Part shown: piece after piece, positions 11,043-22,600 of the stretch
How the letters are laid out: each line of letters begins with the position of its first letter
How positions within the stretch are numbered: position 1 is the first letter of the stretch
Source: Caenorhabditis elegans
Lineage: Eukaryota > Nematoda > Chromadorea > Rhabditida > Rhabditidae
Assembly: GCF_000002985.6 (NCBI RefSeq)
Contig: NC_003280.10
Coordinates: 8,986,501-9,050,500, forward strand
Direction: 5' to 3'
DNA: 64,000 bases
The notes under the pieces: generated by a model
Seen by the model: only the letters and a program-made list of their open reading frames with translations
The model's database searches: none
Told to the model about the DNA's origin: nothing
Program-made: the position numbers and the translations under genes

Positions 11043-11333
11043 GTTTGAATAATAGTCAATTGTCAAGTTTCAGAGAATAAAATGATCATTAATGGGCAAA
11101 AGAAGGTTTTTTTTGTAATTCAGAGACGCCTAGTTTCTGAGAGGTACGGTGTGAAAATGTGTGCATATGTGCGTCATGGTGTTTGCACACCATTTGTGTA
11201 ATTAATTTACAAGATTTTTGCTCGGAGATTTTTGGCTCAATTTATTGGTTTTATTGATTAAAAATAGATACAAATAATTCATTATTTTAGTAAATTTGTT
11301 ATTATTTCAAATATATCTGTTTCCAGTCACTAA
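11043..11333. promoter_or_regulatory. Shared divergent promoter, 109-residue gene and tdp-1
   Basis: Only 291 bases separate the two divergent start codons. Within it, 11176-11193 is a near-palindrome with 7-base arms ATGGTGT and ACACCAT around TTGC. A TTTCCAG acceptor at about 11321-11327 just before the tdp-1 ATG is a probable SL1 trans-splice site. The core GGTGTTTGCACA recurs at 55391. Confidence 0.65.
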
Positions 11334-13031
11334 ATGGCCGACGAAACGCCGAAGGTTAAAACAGAACCTGCGGCCGAGGTTAAATCACCCTTGGATGAAG
11401 TTAAGGAAATTCGAAAAGAGGCAGAACTGGTAAGTTAATAATAATTCGTACAGTTGCTAATATCCCATGTTCATGTTTTCCAGACACAAACTGGGAGTGA
11501 CGAAAAGAAAACCACGGACCCGGAATTCATCACAGTACAAGATCCAAATGGAGATGAGCCAATAGAACTTCCTACCGTTGATGGTGTTGTCTTGATGACT
11601 ACATTGCAAGCATCGTTTCCGGGTGCTACTGGTTTGAAGTACAAAAATCCAAAAACTGGAGCCAACCGAGCTGTTCAGTGAGTGCTTGGTGGAGGTATAC
11701 TGACTTAAAATTTATTTTATTTTCCAGAGTCGATCCCAGTGGTTTGAAATTAATTGCTCCAGCTGACGGCTGGGAAAATAAAACGTTCTTCGTTATTGTT
11801 GCCCCGCGTAAGTTGTTTTTGTTTTATATTAACTAGTTTCACCAAAATTCAAGCTTTTGAGTAGAGACGGTTTATGTGACAGTCTGAGTGAAGACGTTCG
11901 AGTGACGTAGTGTGATTCAGAGAGCGAGAGAGTCAGAGCGTTGTCATCAGCTGACGCGACGAGTGCGAAGAGACGTAAAGTGGGATCGAGTGACGACTCG
12001 GATTCGGATGACGGTCGTGACGGACGTTCGGGCAGGAAGAGAGCGGTTGAGAGAGACAGCCAGCCAGTTGACCTCATCGTGCTCGGTGTGGACTTCAAAA
12101 CGACTGACGAGTGCTTTCAGAAATACTTCGAAGATATAGGAACTGTTGTGTTCTGTGAGGTTCGTGAGATGAGTGAAGGAATCTGAAAGTGAGAGAATTA
12201 AGTTCACATAGGTTCCATTAAAAATACATATTCAATATTCTTCTTCAGATAAAACGAAAGTCGGATGGAAACTCAAAAGGATTTGGATTTGTCAGAATGT
12301 CATCAGTCGGTGAACAAAATAAAGTATTAGCTATCCCACAGCACATGATTGATGGTCGTCGTTGTGATGTGAAAGTTCCAGATGGAAGGGTATGTTATTA
12401 TACTGATCAATTAAAACTAATAAGTTGAGCAGAGTTTGCAGGACAAACAAGGTCGTCCATCAATCAGTCGAATTTTTGTCGGAAGGCTCACAGACAAAGT
12501 AGACGAACATCAACTGCGAAAAGTGTTTGGAGATGAAGCAAAAAGCTATATAGAGACTGCAGTAGTTACCGATGTGTTCATCCCAAAACCATTCAGAGGC
12601 TTTGCATTCGTTACGCTGTCGAGCGCCGAAGCCGCGGAAAGAATTGTCAGGTATTGCTAATTTTTTGGAAAACCTGTTAAAAATAACTGTCTCCGGTGTA
12701 GCATCACTTTTAAGCACTCATATTTTTCATTCTAGTAAGAAATATAATTTTCAGCAAAGGATCGCTAACTGTCAACGGTTTATCAGTTGGATTGAGCATC
12801 GCACAGCCTCGAGAAGAGAATAATCAATCAGTTGGCCCTGATTATGGCCTTCCAGCTGGCTACCGTAACCGCAGAGAACGTGATCGACCGGATAGACGAC
12901 CGATTCAAAATGAAGCACCTCTGCCCATGCCATTCGTCCGCCCACCACAAGATTACTCATACCGTCAGCAAAATTCTCCCCTCGAGAGGAGATACTGGGC
13001 ACCTGGAGACTCGAGAGGACCAGGATGGTGA
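11334..13031 (+). CDS. tdp-1: TDP-43 homologue TDP-1, RNA-binding protein, 411 aa
   Basis: Exons 11334-11429, 11484-11677, 11728-11807, 11921-12159, 12249-12389, 12442-12650 and 12755-13031 give 411 residues, the length I recall for worm TDP-1. It is the nematode TDP-43 orthologue, a nuclear RNA-binding protein affecting splicing, double-stranded RNA levels and stress response. An N-terminal folded domain (residues about 44-123) contains VDGVVLMTTLQASFPGATGL. A nuclear localisation-type KRRK near 140 is followed by a Ser/Asp stretch. RRM1 starts at about 174 (RNP2 LIVLGV, RNP1 KGFGFVRM). RRM2 starts at about 260 (RNP2 IFVGRL, RNP1 RGFAFVTL). The C-terminus is Arg/Pro/Gln-rich and lacks the long Gly-rich prion-like tail of vertebrate TDP-43. 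Confidence 0.97.
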
Positions 13032-13280
13032 TTCTCTCGAAAAATCGTTATTATTCATATTTTTCTACACTTTTCTCAATTTTCTTGTCTGACAATTTGT
13101 CATTAGTATTGTTCTCTCACATTTACTAGACCCCTACAATTTTCATGTCGACGCACTTTGCGATTTTATGCTGTATTTTTAATAATGCAATTCTACAATC
13201 TCTGAATAAAAAACCTGAAATTAAATCGACTAAAAAACTAGTTCATTCTCAAGAATTGGTAAGACAAGAGGCACAAAAAG

Positions 13281-13873
13281 TTAGTAAGTTTCCGAGTATT
13301 CATTGCACAACATCTCAGAAACGTACTCCGAATTCACAAAGTATGGCGTCGTGTTCACAGAATTCTGGGCAACCTCGGAACTCGTGTTCACATATTTCGG
13401 CAGAAATGAAGCTTCAACTTTTTTAACGGCAATATGTTGAGGAACATCGAAAACGAAAATCTCGGACAAAGCATCAAGTTGGTACTGTGATGGGACACGA
13501 GCCAAACGAACAGTATTCTCTGCTGGCTTATAATTCAAATCAGCCAATTCATAATAACTTTGTGGACCATCACAATTGACACGTGTAGTTTCTGGATAAG
13601 CAATGGTGGATTGTTCAGTGATCCATTGACTTTGAACACTTTCAGTTTCTCTCAAACAATCCTCCCAACCATTATCCGATTCGGCACCCGTGATGACGTC
13701 ATCAAAGCTCGACTTTTCATTCTTCTCAATTTCCAGAAGCATCTAAATTAAAATAATTCTGTAATTGAAAAGGATAAAAATATAAATCAACTTACCAAAT
13801 TTCGTTGAATATTATCCATTGAAGTTGAAAGTTGGCTGCATGATCTCGAATCCGTTGATTTTTTGTGTTCCAT
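13281..13873 (-). CDS. Uncharacterised protein, 179 aa
   Basis: Exons 13796-13873 and 13281-13742 join in phase 0 and give 179 residues. It opens MEHKKSTDSRSCSQLSTSMD, is rich in Ser, Glu and Asn, and has no signal peptide or membrane span. A middle segment (NTVRLARVPSQYQLDALSEI) and FVFDVPQHIAVKK look more ordered than the rest. I do not recognise a family. The stop is 250 bases from the convergent tdp-1 stop. The second exon is one open frame of 154 codons with good donor and acceptor, which supports it as a real gene. Confidence 0.65.
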
Positions 13874-14505
13874 TTCAATTCAATTTCTAATTCAAAGTTC
13901 GAAATAATTTATTTATAATCATTGAAAGTTTATTTGGAAAAAAAAAACTAAATTTTAATTTCTAAATTTATATTCCACGCGGTTTTAAAAAATTGTGTTA
14001 TTATTACAATTTTTCAAAGTCATAATCTAAAATTTCGCGTAGACTCCAAGAAAATTTAATAATTTTAGAAAAATATCAGCTTTCCATAAGCATCATATCC
14101 AATGTTTCATATTTTCAAAAAAATCTACATCGTAAACATTTGAATTGTATCCGTATGGGTCTTAAACCAGTTAACGTTGGATCACTAGGAGTTCCAAAGT
14201 TCTGGTAAATGCCAAATTTTCGACACAAATCCAGCAACATTAGCACTGTTCAGATTCAAATATTTGAAACAGAATCAAAGTATTAAAAAAAATCCTAGAA
14301 ACAATTTTTCCGTCGATTTCCAAATTTATGAGCCACAGATGATTCCAAAAGGAAATCTTCAAGAATTGAAACATCAATTCACAATATTTATTTATTAAAT
14401 CCGATAAATATAATTCAGTATTCTATGAACAGTCCTTCCGTTGAAAGTTCGGTAAGTTTATTAAAAATAAATAAAATTAATTCTCCTTCCCAATTTTCCT
14501 CTTTT
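13874..14505. other. Intergenic, no gene seen
   Basis: This is AT-rich sequence upstream of the 179-residue gene and downstream of the 173-residue membrane protein. It presumably holds a promoter and a 3' flank. No repeat or RNA gene is evident. Confidence 0.5.
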
Positions 14506-15288
14506 TCAAACCGTAACTGGCAGCTCTTCCGGTTCCATTTTCACACAATCATATGCCTGATTCTTTGGGGATTTCTTCAAGCACAGACACGAATAGACAA
14601 TAGAGATGACGCAGTTTAAAACTAAAAATGAGATAAATCGTTGACAACTTATCGGACTTCCCATTGGTAATTTGAAACCTTGTATCCCACAAATGATTGC
14701 TAGTTGTGTGTGAAAGTAGTCCTCAGTTCGAACGCATTTGCGTAGGCAAACTTGTTCTGTCTGAAAGTTAGTGTTGTGTATTGAGCGAGGGACAAGGAGA
14801 TAAGAGTTTATTACGATAGGTGTAAGTTCATGATGAGCCAAAGGTCACGTCTGTATAAAGTTCAGGTTTGCGTTCCGTCCACAACAGTTAGAAATTCGGT
14901 TGGATAAGATGGGTTATAGAGAATTACCTGACTAGCATGTTGATAGACGAGATAGGCTGATGCAACTGTCATCACAAATGATAAAAATGCGCACATTCGG
15001 AGACAAAGTGGATCGTAGTTTCTGAGAAATCCAATTTAATAATTTGTGTACAAGACTCCACTAAAACCAACCTAGTTGTCACACAACATATAAGAGATAC
15101 CAAAATGTAGATAAAAGCAAAACTCATTGAAAATGGATCATGGGACAAATAGTTTGAGCCAACTCCAGACATCTGTAGGTTTTTTGTTTTGATATTTTTT
15201 GTTTAATAAAACTTACAAGTATGAAGAAGCCACAGAGAAAGTGAATAATGGAAAGGCATCTTCCTAGATTTGAATATCCTTCTTGCAT
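14506..15288 (-). CDS. Multi-span membrane protein, 173 aa, unassigned
   Basis: Exons 15217-15288, 15072-15172, 14928-15021 and 14506-14760 give 173 residues with consistent phases. The ATG at 15288 lies six bases after an ATTGCAG acceptor. Four hydrophobic segments are visible: CLSIIHFLCGFFIL, SFAFIYILVSLICCVTT, MCAFLSFVMTVASAYLVY and FISFLVLNCVISIVYSCLCL. A polar loop with paired cysteines (QVCLRKCVRTEDY) lies before the last span. The short Lys/Glu-rich tail ends in PVTV, which could act as a C-terminal PDZ ligand (inference). The topology recalls tetraspan families such as MARVEL or MS4A, but no family motif is clear. Confidence 0.75.
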
Positions 15289-16097
15289 ACTTCCTGCAAT
15301 TTGTTCAGTAAATCAATGCATTTATTGTGAAAAAAGTGAAAAATTGACGTTTACAAAAAGTCTAAAATTATCAAACGTCATGAAAAAAGGGTCTAAAAAT
15401 TATTTGTATCATCAAAAACTTCTGTCAAGTTTTGGAATATTACCAAACTTCGGAAACTTTTTGACTTTTCCAGAAACTTCAAGCATACAGAGTTGCTGCA
15501 TGTTCAAACAATGTTCAAATACAAACGACTCAATAGGAAAGCTGAAGAATGAAACCAAAAAGGTAAAATGTTTAAAATATGTTTCTGTTAATCCATTTAA
15601 ATGCGCTTATGGATTGACTCAAGCCAAAAAAAAACTGAAACAAAAATTGTGTTCAAACAACATTCATAATTTAGAAAGTGACTGTCTACAATATCTAGAG
15701 TAATAAAAATGATCGGCCGTAGGTGCCTATCTTAAGATCCAAAGTTTCAGTCAAATTGAACAGCTCACTTCACATTCAGAGTTGGGCATATTTCATATTA
15801 TAGCTGATAATAGTTTACAGAACACTTTTAAAACCAAAGAATACATGCCACCTTCGATTTTTGACATCAAAAAATGACCCAAACGAAGAGATCACACTAA
15901 CTCTGAGTTGAAGAAGAGTTGGAAGAAAAAAAAAAGAAGATGCATACTCGTTTGACATGTGTAAAAACGAAAAACTGCGGCAGCTGATTGATGAGAAAGA
16001 GAGAAATGAAGAAATAAAAACGAAACAGAGCACAGATTCATTTGAAAACAAGGACTTGCAAAAGTCCAACCAGTACATTTTTATTATTGTGAAAGAA
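15289..16097. other. Intergenic, upstream of the 173-residue gene
   Basis: This contains the 3' flank of the 408-residue gene and the promoter of the 173-residue gene. On the plus strand, 15248-15703 is open for 151 codons, Lys- and Cys-rich, and overlaps the first exon of the minus-strand gene. I do not call it a gene. Confidence 0.5.
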
Positions 16098-18567
16098 TCA
16101 TAGTGAATCGGATTTAAAATTTAAACTGGACCCGCTTGCGTCTAAATCAGGTATCACTCCCGAATCATCAAGTTTTCGAAGCGGACCTTTGCACCATGGA
16201 GCAAGTTTTACAATTGGAGGAGTCGGTGTACGTGCACGTAAAATTGCTGGATTTATTTGATTGAGGCATCCAACGAAGGCGGAAAAACTGAAAATAGGAT
16301 GCCGTATATCTTCTATTAGTATGACCTCCCTTTAAGATGTGCAATCTCTATTAGTATTGCACATCGAACACCAGAACTTTCAAACATTGCAAAAAATTTC
16401 AGTGATAAAATACCCTTAACCTGACAGCCAGAATTCACTTATTCTAAGAACCACAAATTGCTATGATCACCACTTCATGTTTTGTAGTGACTACATTCAA
16501 ACATACAATTATCCTTATTTTTAATCATATATTCGAAAGTTTTCAAGCTCAAGTTTTCAACTGCCAGGTGAAAACACTGCCCCCTTTTCCCACTCGTTTT
16601 CATTTCATGCTCACCAAAATTCCCGATTATGAGTCAAAAAGCAATCAATTATACGCTGCTCAATATCTTGAATGTGCTCCGCGAGCCCGTAGATTTGGAA
16701 GAGCATTTTCAGTTCTTCCACGGTGATTATCTGAAATTTGAGAATTGTGGGAATGTGGCTCAGAATTAATATAACCTTTTTATCGGTTGCTAACTTAAAC
16801 CTTTCGATGTCAATGTCTGGATGTAAAGAGAGAATCATTTCAAGATCGATGAGTAGCTGAAATAAATCTAATTTTAAATTTAGTAAAAAGACAATGTCGC
16901 GTAATCGAAAAAAAAACCCATTTAAAATTGATTACCTTAACCCTCCATTTCTCTCTTTGTTCTTGACTTGACGTTGGCCTACTTGGCAGATGAGAGAATA
17001 CACTTCCACCATCATCAGAATCTAGAACTTCTGGAATATTAACTCTGAAAACTCAAAAGTCATCAAAGTTCTTTGTTCAATGATCTTACAAGACTTCTCT
17101 TGCCTGTTTATCGTTTAGCAGAACATCAAAGAACATTTGATAGTCTACCAAGTAGCTGATATTTGGAGATGACGGTGGTGCAAGTTCTGGATAACCATCT
17201 GAGTCAAGACCTGTTGCAATCAACCAATCAAACAGATTTTGCCACGTGTCAGAGGGATGAATAGTTCGAATTGAGGACAGAACAGTAGCTATTGAAAGAA
17301 ATCCACTATGGTGGTGATCTTGAGAATATGATCCTTGTAACATGTTCATAATATCTTCCGAAGATACTTGATCAAGATCTACAGAGAGTTCTCGAAAGCC
17401 TGCAAATGTCTTCGGAACATTCAAAATCTTTTTTGTTAACTCTCGTTCACTTTCCATGACAGTACTTGCAGCTGATTCGGGACGCAGGACCTAAAACCAA
17501 AATGTTCAATTTTTCTCCGCTTTCCCTCCAGACAAAACCTCATTTTCATCGATATCATTCAGGTTAAGCGTAAAACCAATATTAGTTCGGGGAATCGGAT
17601 ATAGTGGAGTTTGTGGTTTTTCAGAAATTGATTTCATTGGCTTTGTTCCTAGTTTTGGAAGTGCAGGAAATCCTATAGAGCTTGTGGGAGGACGACTTCC
17701 GACACTTGTGGCTGGACGACTTGCTTCTGAAAAAGGAAATAGTCTAGTTCAATCCAAAATGGGTAAGTGGTTTTTCAGCTTGCACATGGATTATAAAAAG
17801 TATAAAAAAGTTCAGTCTCGTGATAATCAGGTCATTTTTCAGCTCGTGTTATTATTTGAAACTAAACTGTAGACAGACACTTTTTGTCAGGCGTGCGTGC
17901 CTGCCTACCGCTAACTTAATCCTGGCTTTGACACAGAAATTATTATTTAGATTAAAAATATCTTAAGTTCTCATTTCAATCATTTATTTTAATGTTCAAT
18001 ATAAGAACGTTGAACGGGAATTTTGGTAATTTTGGCGTAGGTACGAAGCATGCGTAGGCCTTGTAGGCAGGCATTCGTGCCTACAAATGAGGTTCGCTTT
18101 TGACAAATATTTATAAATTAATAGGGTTTTGTGACTGATGTCGTAGATACTTTTTTGTGAAGCATAAAAAATGTTGAAGTTACTTTATAAATGTTTTACA
18201 ATTTCCAAGTGTTTTGTTGTTCACTTACAAATATTAACATCGAAGAACAATAGTTGCATTAAAGCTAACTTAATATTTCAAAAATAATTTAATTCAAGTT
18301 CAGAATCAAGCAACCAGTGGGCGAGCATTAAATTAAAGAAAATCCAATTTACCTAGACAAAATTTTCTTAGGAACTTTTTGAATACTTGTAAGATATTTT
18401 ACCAAACAATATTTAAGAGACAAACCTTCGCCTTTGACCAACATACTTGGTGTAGTTTTTGGAGCAATTGGAGGTAGAGCAGCGCGATGTACAAGTTTTG
18501 GTAGAGTATTCCAAGCACTGTTCTGTGCATTCAGAATGGCTTCGATAGCATCTTCTTTCAGGCTCAT
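16098..18567 (-). CDS. Uncharacterised protein, 408 aa
   Basis: Seven exons: 18426-18567, 17539-17726, 17090-17490, 16936-17044, 16776-16856, 16615-16730 and 16098-16287. All phases agree, giving 408 residues. The start is MSLKEDAIEAILNAQNSAWN. Residues about 48-110 are Ser/Pro/Thr-rich and probably disordered. From about residue 120 the protein is helical and mixed-charge, with several apparent alpha-helical blocks (ERELTKKILNVPKTFAGFRE, WQNLFDWLIATGLDSDGYPE, MFFDVLLNDKQAREVL, VEELKMLFQIYGLAEHIQDI). There is no signal peptide or membrane span. I recognise no domain; an armadillo-like or EF-hand-like helical scaffold is possible but unsupported. It lies head to tail with dep-1 but over 1 kb away. 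Confidence 0.75.
17884..18086. repeat. Foldback repeat in an intron
   Basis: The left end contains GCGTGCGTGCCTGCCTACC and the right end GTAGGCAGGCATTCGTGCC, so the CTGCCTAC/GTAGGCAG blocks are inverted about 180 bases apart. The right end is itself a hairpin: TTGTAGGCA at 18061-18069 and TGCCTACAA at 18078-18086, nine matching bases with an eight-base loop. The element lies in intron 1 of the 408-residue gene and looks like a small non-autonomous element. Related TAGGCAGG-type fragments occur near 29570 and 47380. Confidence 0.6.
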
Positions 18568-19670
18568 CCGTCATCTCGGTCTTCTCAAATTGGTACTTGA
18601 AGGGTAATCATTTGAAAATGAGTAATAATGGCGTGTGCCAGTTAATTCAGAAACAACTGGACTTTTGAAAGAAGGCGGAGAGTGTGGGGATAACAGCTGG
18701 GATTAGAGGCCGTATCAGTTGGTTGCCCCTGACGACTCGACGCTTGCTTTTTGCTCACGAGTTCCGACAACTAGAGGTTTCTGTTAGACAATGATAAGAG
18801 CAAGTGGGTGTTAATGTGATATTTTGTAGACTGAAATTTTAAAAATAAAGTTTGAATATTTACACAAAAATTCTATTAAGTTCTCACACAATAACATGAT
18901 TTTACCTTATTTTGGTATTGTAGACATGATTTTGATTTATTATGATTCAGATGTTTTTAACTAAACTTATTGTTAAGTAATAATCATTTGAGAGCAGGAG
19001 TCACTTTGAGATAGCTATGATGCCTTCCGATAGTTCCGATCCCTCAAAAAGGTCTATCCTATAAGCACCACTGAGCACTGAGATACTGTTCAAAGTCCGA
19101 AATTGATGTATTGAGTTGGGACCTCTCTTTTCCAGCGGAAGAACTCTGTAAGATCCCTAGGTTACCCTCCTGACAAAAATCTTAATTTGCCTAAGACAAC
19201 AAGTATTACCCCAATAAAAGCGACAACACCTCAATTCAGCAAACTTTCTGGATCTCAATTCTGTTTTCAATTTCATGTTGAAGTAACATACACATAAAAT
19301 GTGAGAAGTATTTATTAATGTTAAAAATTATTTAGATCGAGTAATTGCAAGTAAATCGTTCAAATAAAGAAGTACATGTTACATACAATGAATAGATGTT
19401 CTCATGTGTTAGGGTGACCCGTATATAACATCGCGTTTTTTGAAAGAATTGATAATCTCCATGAATTGAGGGGTTGATATACAGAAAATGGGAGGAGTCA
19501 CGGAAGAGATGGAGTGAAGGAAAGAGAGAAAAAACAAAGATGAGCTACCCGTGGAAACCACAAAATGAAGGAAAAAACGGAAAATTGAAAAGGAAAGATG
19601 AAGAATAGCGGACTAGAAAGAGGTAAGTATCCGGAGAAAAATAACAAAAATGTAGAGAAGGGGTTTCTCT
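18568..19670. other. Intergenic, promoter of 408-residue gene and 3' flank of dep-1
   Basis: A GC-richer region at about 18640-18790 just upstream of the 408-residue start is the likely promoter. The rest is AT-rich. A purine-rich stretch at 19490-19640 precedes the dep-1 stop. No other gene is seen. Confidence 0.5.
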
Positions 19671-22600
19671 TCAAAATCCCGATTCGACAATCATTTGACC
19701 ATCCTGTACAAAACCAGCATTATGATGAGCACCTGTTGAAGTAGATGTTGGAGACGGAGATGATCCTTGTAGAACTTGAAGGATACAATAGTGAATGAAT
19801 ATGTATTGTTGCTGAAAATATCGGAAAATGTTAAATGGAAATAATAATGTTGAGTTTGGATTTTGAACTCATTTCTGGACAGTTTTACTTATAAATATTG
19901 TTTGAAATTTGCCTGGAGATTTTCAAATTAAACAAAATTATCTATTATAAAATCCGATACACTGGTAAGTCAGGTTCAATCGGAATCGGACTGGCTTGGA
20001 ATTAAATGAATTACTTTTTGTTGAAACTAAAAGTTTTTTTCAAAATGCCAACTCAAAATTCAATTTAATACTCACCTCATTCTGTACCATTTGACATCTC
20101 TCGTATCGCATTTCACAAACAGTTCCAAATACATCAATTGGATCACCAAATGAACTTGATTGTAGGAGACGATCAATACTGATAAATGTTCCAGAACGAC
20201 CAACTCCAGCACTGAAAATTACATTTTTTAAAAATCTATTTTATAATCACAACTACTGTCTTACCTGCAATGCACTATCGTTGGAGCATTATGAGGTGAA
20301 TGTGGAAGATGGTGACGGAACATTCTTGAGAATTGAATGATACCGTTTGGATGAGACGGGGCTCCAAAATCAGGCCATGCCATATAATGCCAGTGCCTGA
20401 CAAATCGTGTTACGCGACCATCGGGACCTGATTTTTCAAGTCGAATATCTCGGATCACGAATTCATCGAATTCCTTTTCTGCTACTATTGTCACCTGGAA
20501 ATTAAAACATAGAACACTCATAACTTCATTGCAAAATCTCACTTCAATATCTCCATACAAAACAGGTACATTCTCATGATCAGGCCAATATTGATGACAT
20601 TTATCTCTTCCCTTTTCAACACATTTCGTGAGTGCTATAATTGCTGGACACTGCTGCTCCCACGTCATCTGCCAGAAATGATCACGTGTTGTTGGTAGAG
20701 GACCTTGTGCAGCAATAAACTCTCGACGTGATGAGAATCCAGGTACATAGTTCGCATTTATATAATCTCCACCTTCGATATTATTTGGATTCGATAGTTT
20801 AACACGCGAGTGATCGTAGGATGGAATGTTTGTAAATCGATTTTTCGGTCTGTTAATTGGCAATTCCGATGCAGCTACAGATTGTCCAACTCCAACATTT
20901 CGCATCATATCATATTCTTCTGAGAATCTAAAGTCAGAGTCCGCTGACATTAGTCTCACGTGGTCGGCAAAGTCTTCGATTCGTACTGGTCTTCTGAAAC
21001 GAAAAGTGTACATTTTGTAGTTTTGGTGAACGAAATAACTGATGGAAGATTTGGAGTTTGATCTAGTTAGACCATGAGACCACTTTTCAGAACTATTGTA
21101 TTATACAATTTTTAAAAATTTGAAGCCAAGAAACTAAATTATTGATGACTGATTTTAAGCTTTTTGTATTCTCCTTCAATTGATATTTAAATTTAAACTC
21201 ACGATTTATTAGTATTCGCCCCAGTAACAACAGTGTACAGAGGTGTCCGATGAACTGGACCCGACGAGAGTCGCTCGAGACGATGCTCGACACCGGTCCG
21301 CTCACGAAGACTCCGTGTTCGTCGGTGACCACCTGCATTTGGTGCTCCGAGATGTGGATTACTTCCACAATCGGTCATCGTCGTCGAGGTGGAGGTCGGC
21401 GAGTTGGAACTCGTCGTCGATGACGGTGGTGGTGTCGTCGCGTCGAGGCCGAGCTTTGCAAGGCAGTCAGCGGCTCTCTCTGCCATCATCATTTTGAGTG
21501 CCTCCCACTGCGACTCTTTCTCTTTCGAGGGTCCGTTCTTGAATGCTGCCGCTGCGAGTCTGCAATTTGATATACTAATAAGAATATGTCCATGGATGAT
21601 GAACATTTGATACTAGATACCCAGAGATACTCAAACACATTTAGAAAACAGACATCATTTTTTACAACTTTATGCTTCTCTTTTTCTACAAGCATTCTCA
21701 AGATATCGAAAGTTGGCATTTTTCATGAATTTTGATGTCTATCTCTTTGTGTATTTATGCGCACATATGCAAACGAGTGAATGACGTCAATTTGTGTCAT
21801 GAAAAATAAATGTAGTCTTCGGTTCGGTAACAGTGAATTTTTTAATTTTAAAAATTTAAATTTAAAAAAAACCGAGTAAATTGTTTTCAATAATACTGAA
21901 GTCATCTCCCAAAGAAACAGGGAGAAAATATCATTTTCTGCTATTTTTAGAGAGAAGAAAAGGCAACAGTTAAATGAGAGATAAGAATTATCAAATCAAC
22001 ATAGTACGGGAGATCAATGCGTGATTATCTGCTAATCAGATTGAAAAAGATCATAAGAACACTAGGTACATTTAATTTTCAGCTAACGAATTTCGAGAGA
22101 TTTTTGGTGTACAATAATAGAACACGAATAAATATGCCATGTTGATAGTGTAGCATAAACATTATTTTTGTTTATTTGTACAACCAGCATTGCAGAATGA
22201 CCTAGAAGCTTTGAAATTTGTTCTGCGAACTAAATAGGAATTAACTGTGCAACAAGCTATCTGAAGGTTCGCTGCGAACTACACAATTTCCAGAATCTAC
22301 ACCAAAATTAAAGCGGGAGAAAATCGGTGGAAATCCACACCAGAAAAAAATTTTCAGGGAAAGAAAATAGGAATACACAACGCGCGGAGAGGCTTGTGTT
22401 TGATTTGCAAAACAGCTGAACACTCGAACACAAAAGAATGGAGAACAAGGAAGACCTCCCATGACCGGACAGTCGAGAAAAAGAGAAAAAGGAACAAATA
22501 CTAGTTTTAGGTGGTCTTTCCATTTTTAGAAAAGTAAGAATAAGATGGAATAGAAGGGCGAGTGTATACTTACCTCGCTTTCTTTGTTCGATTCCAGAAG

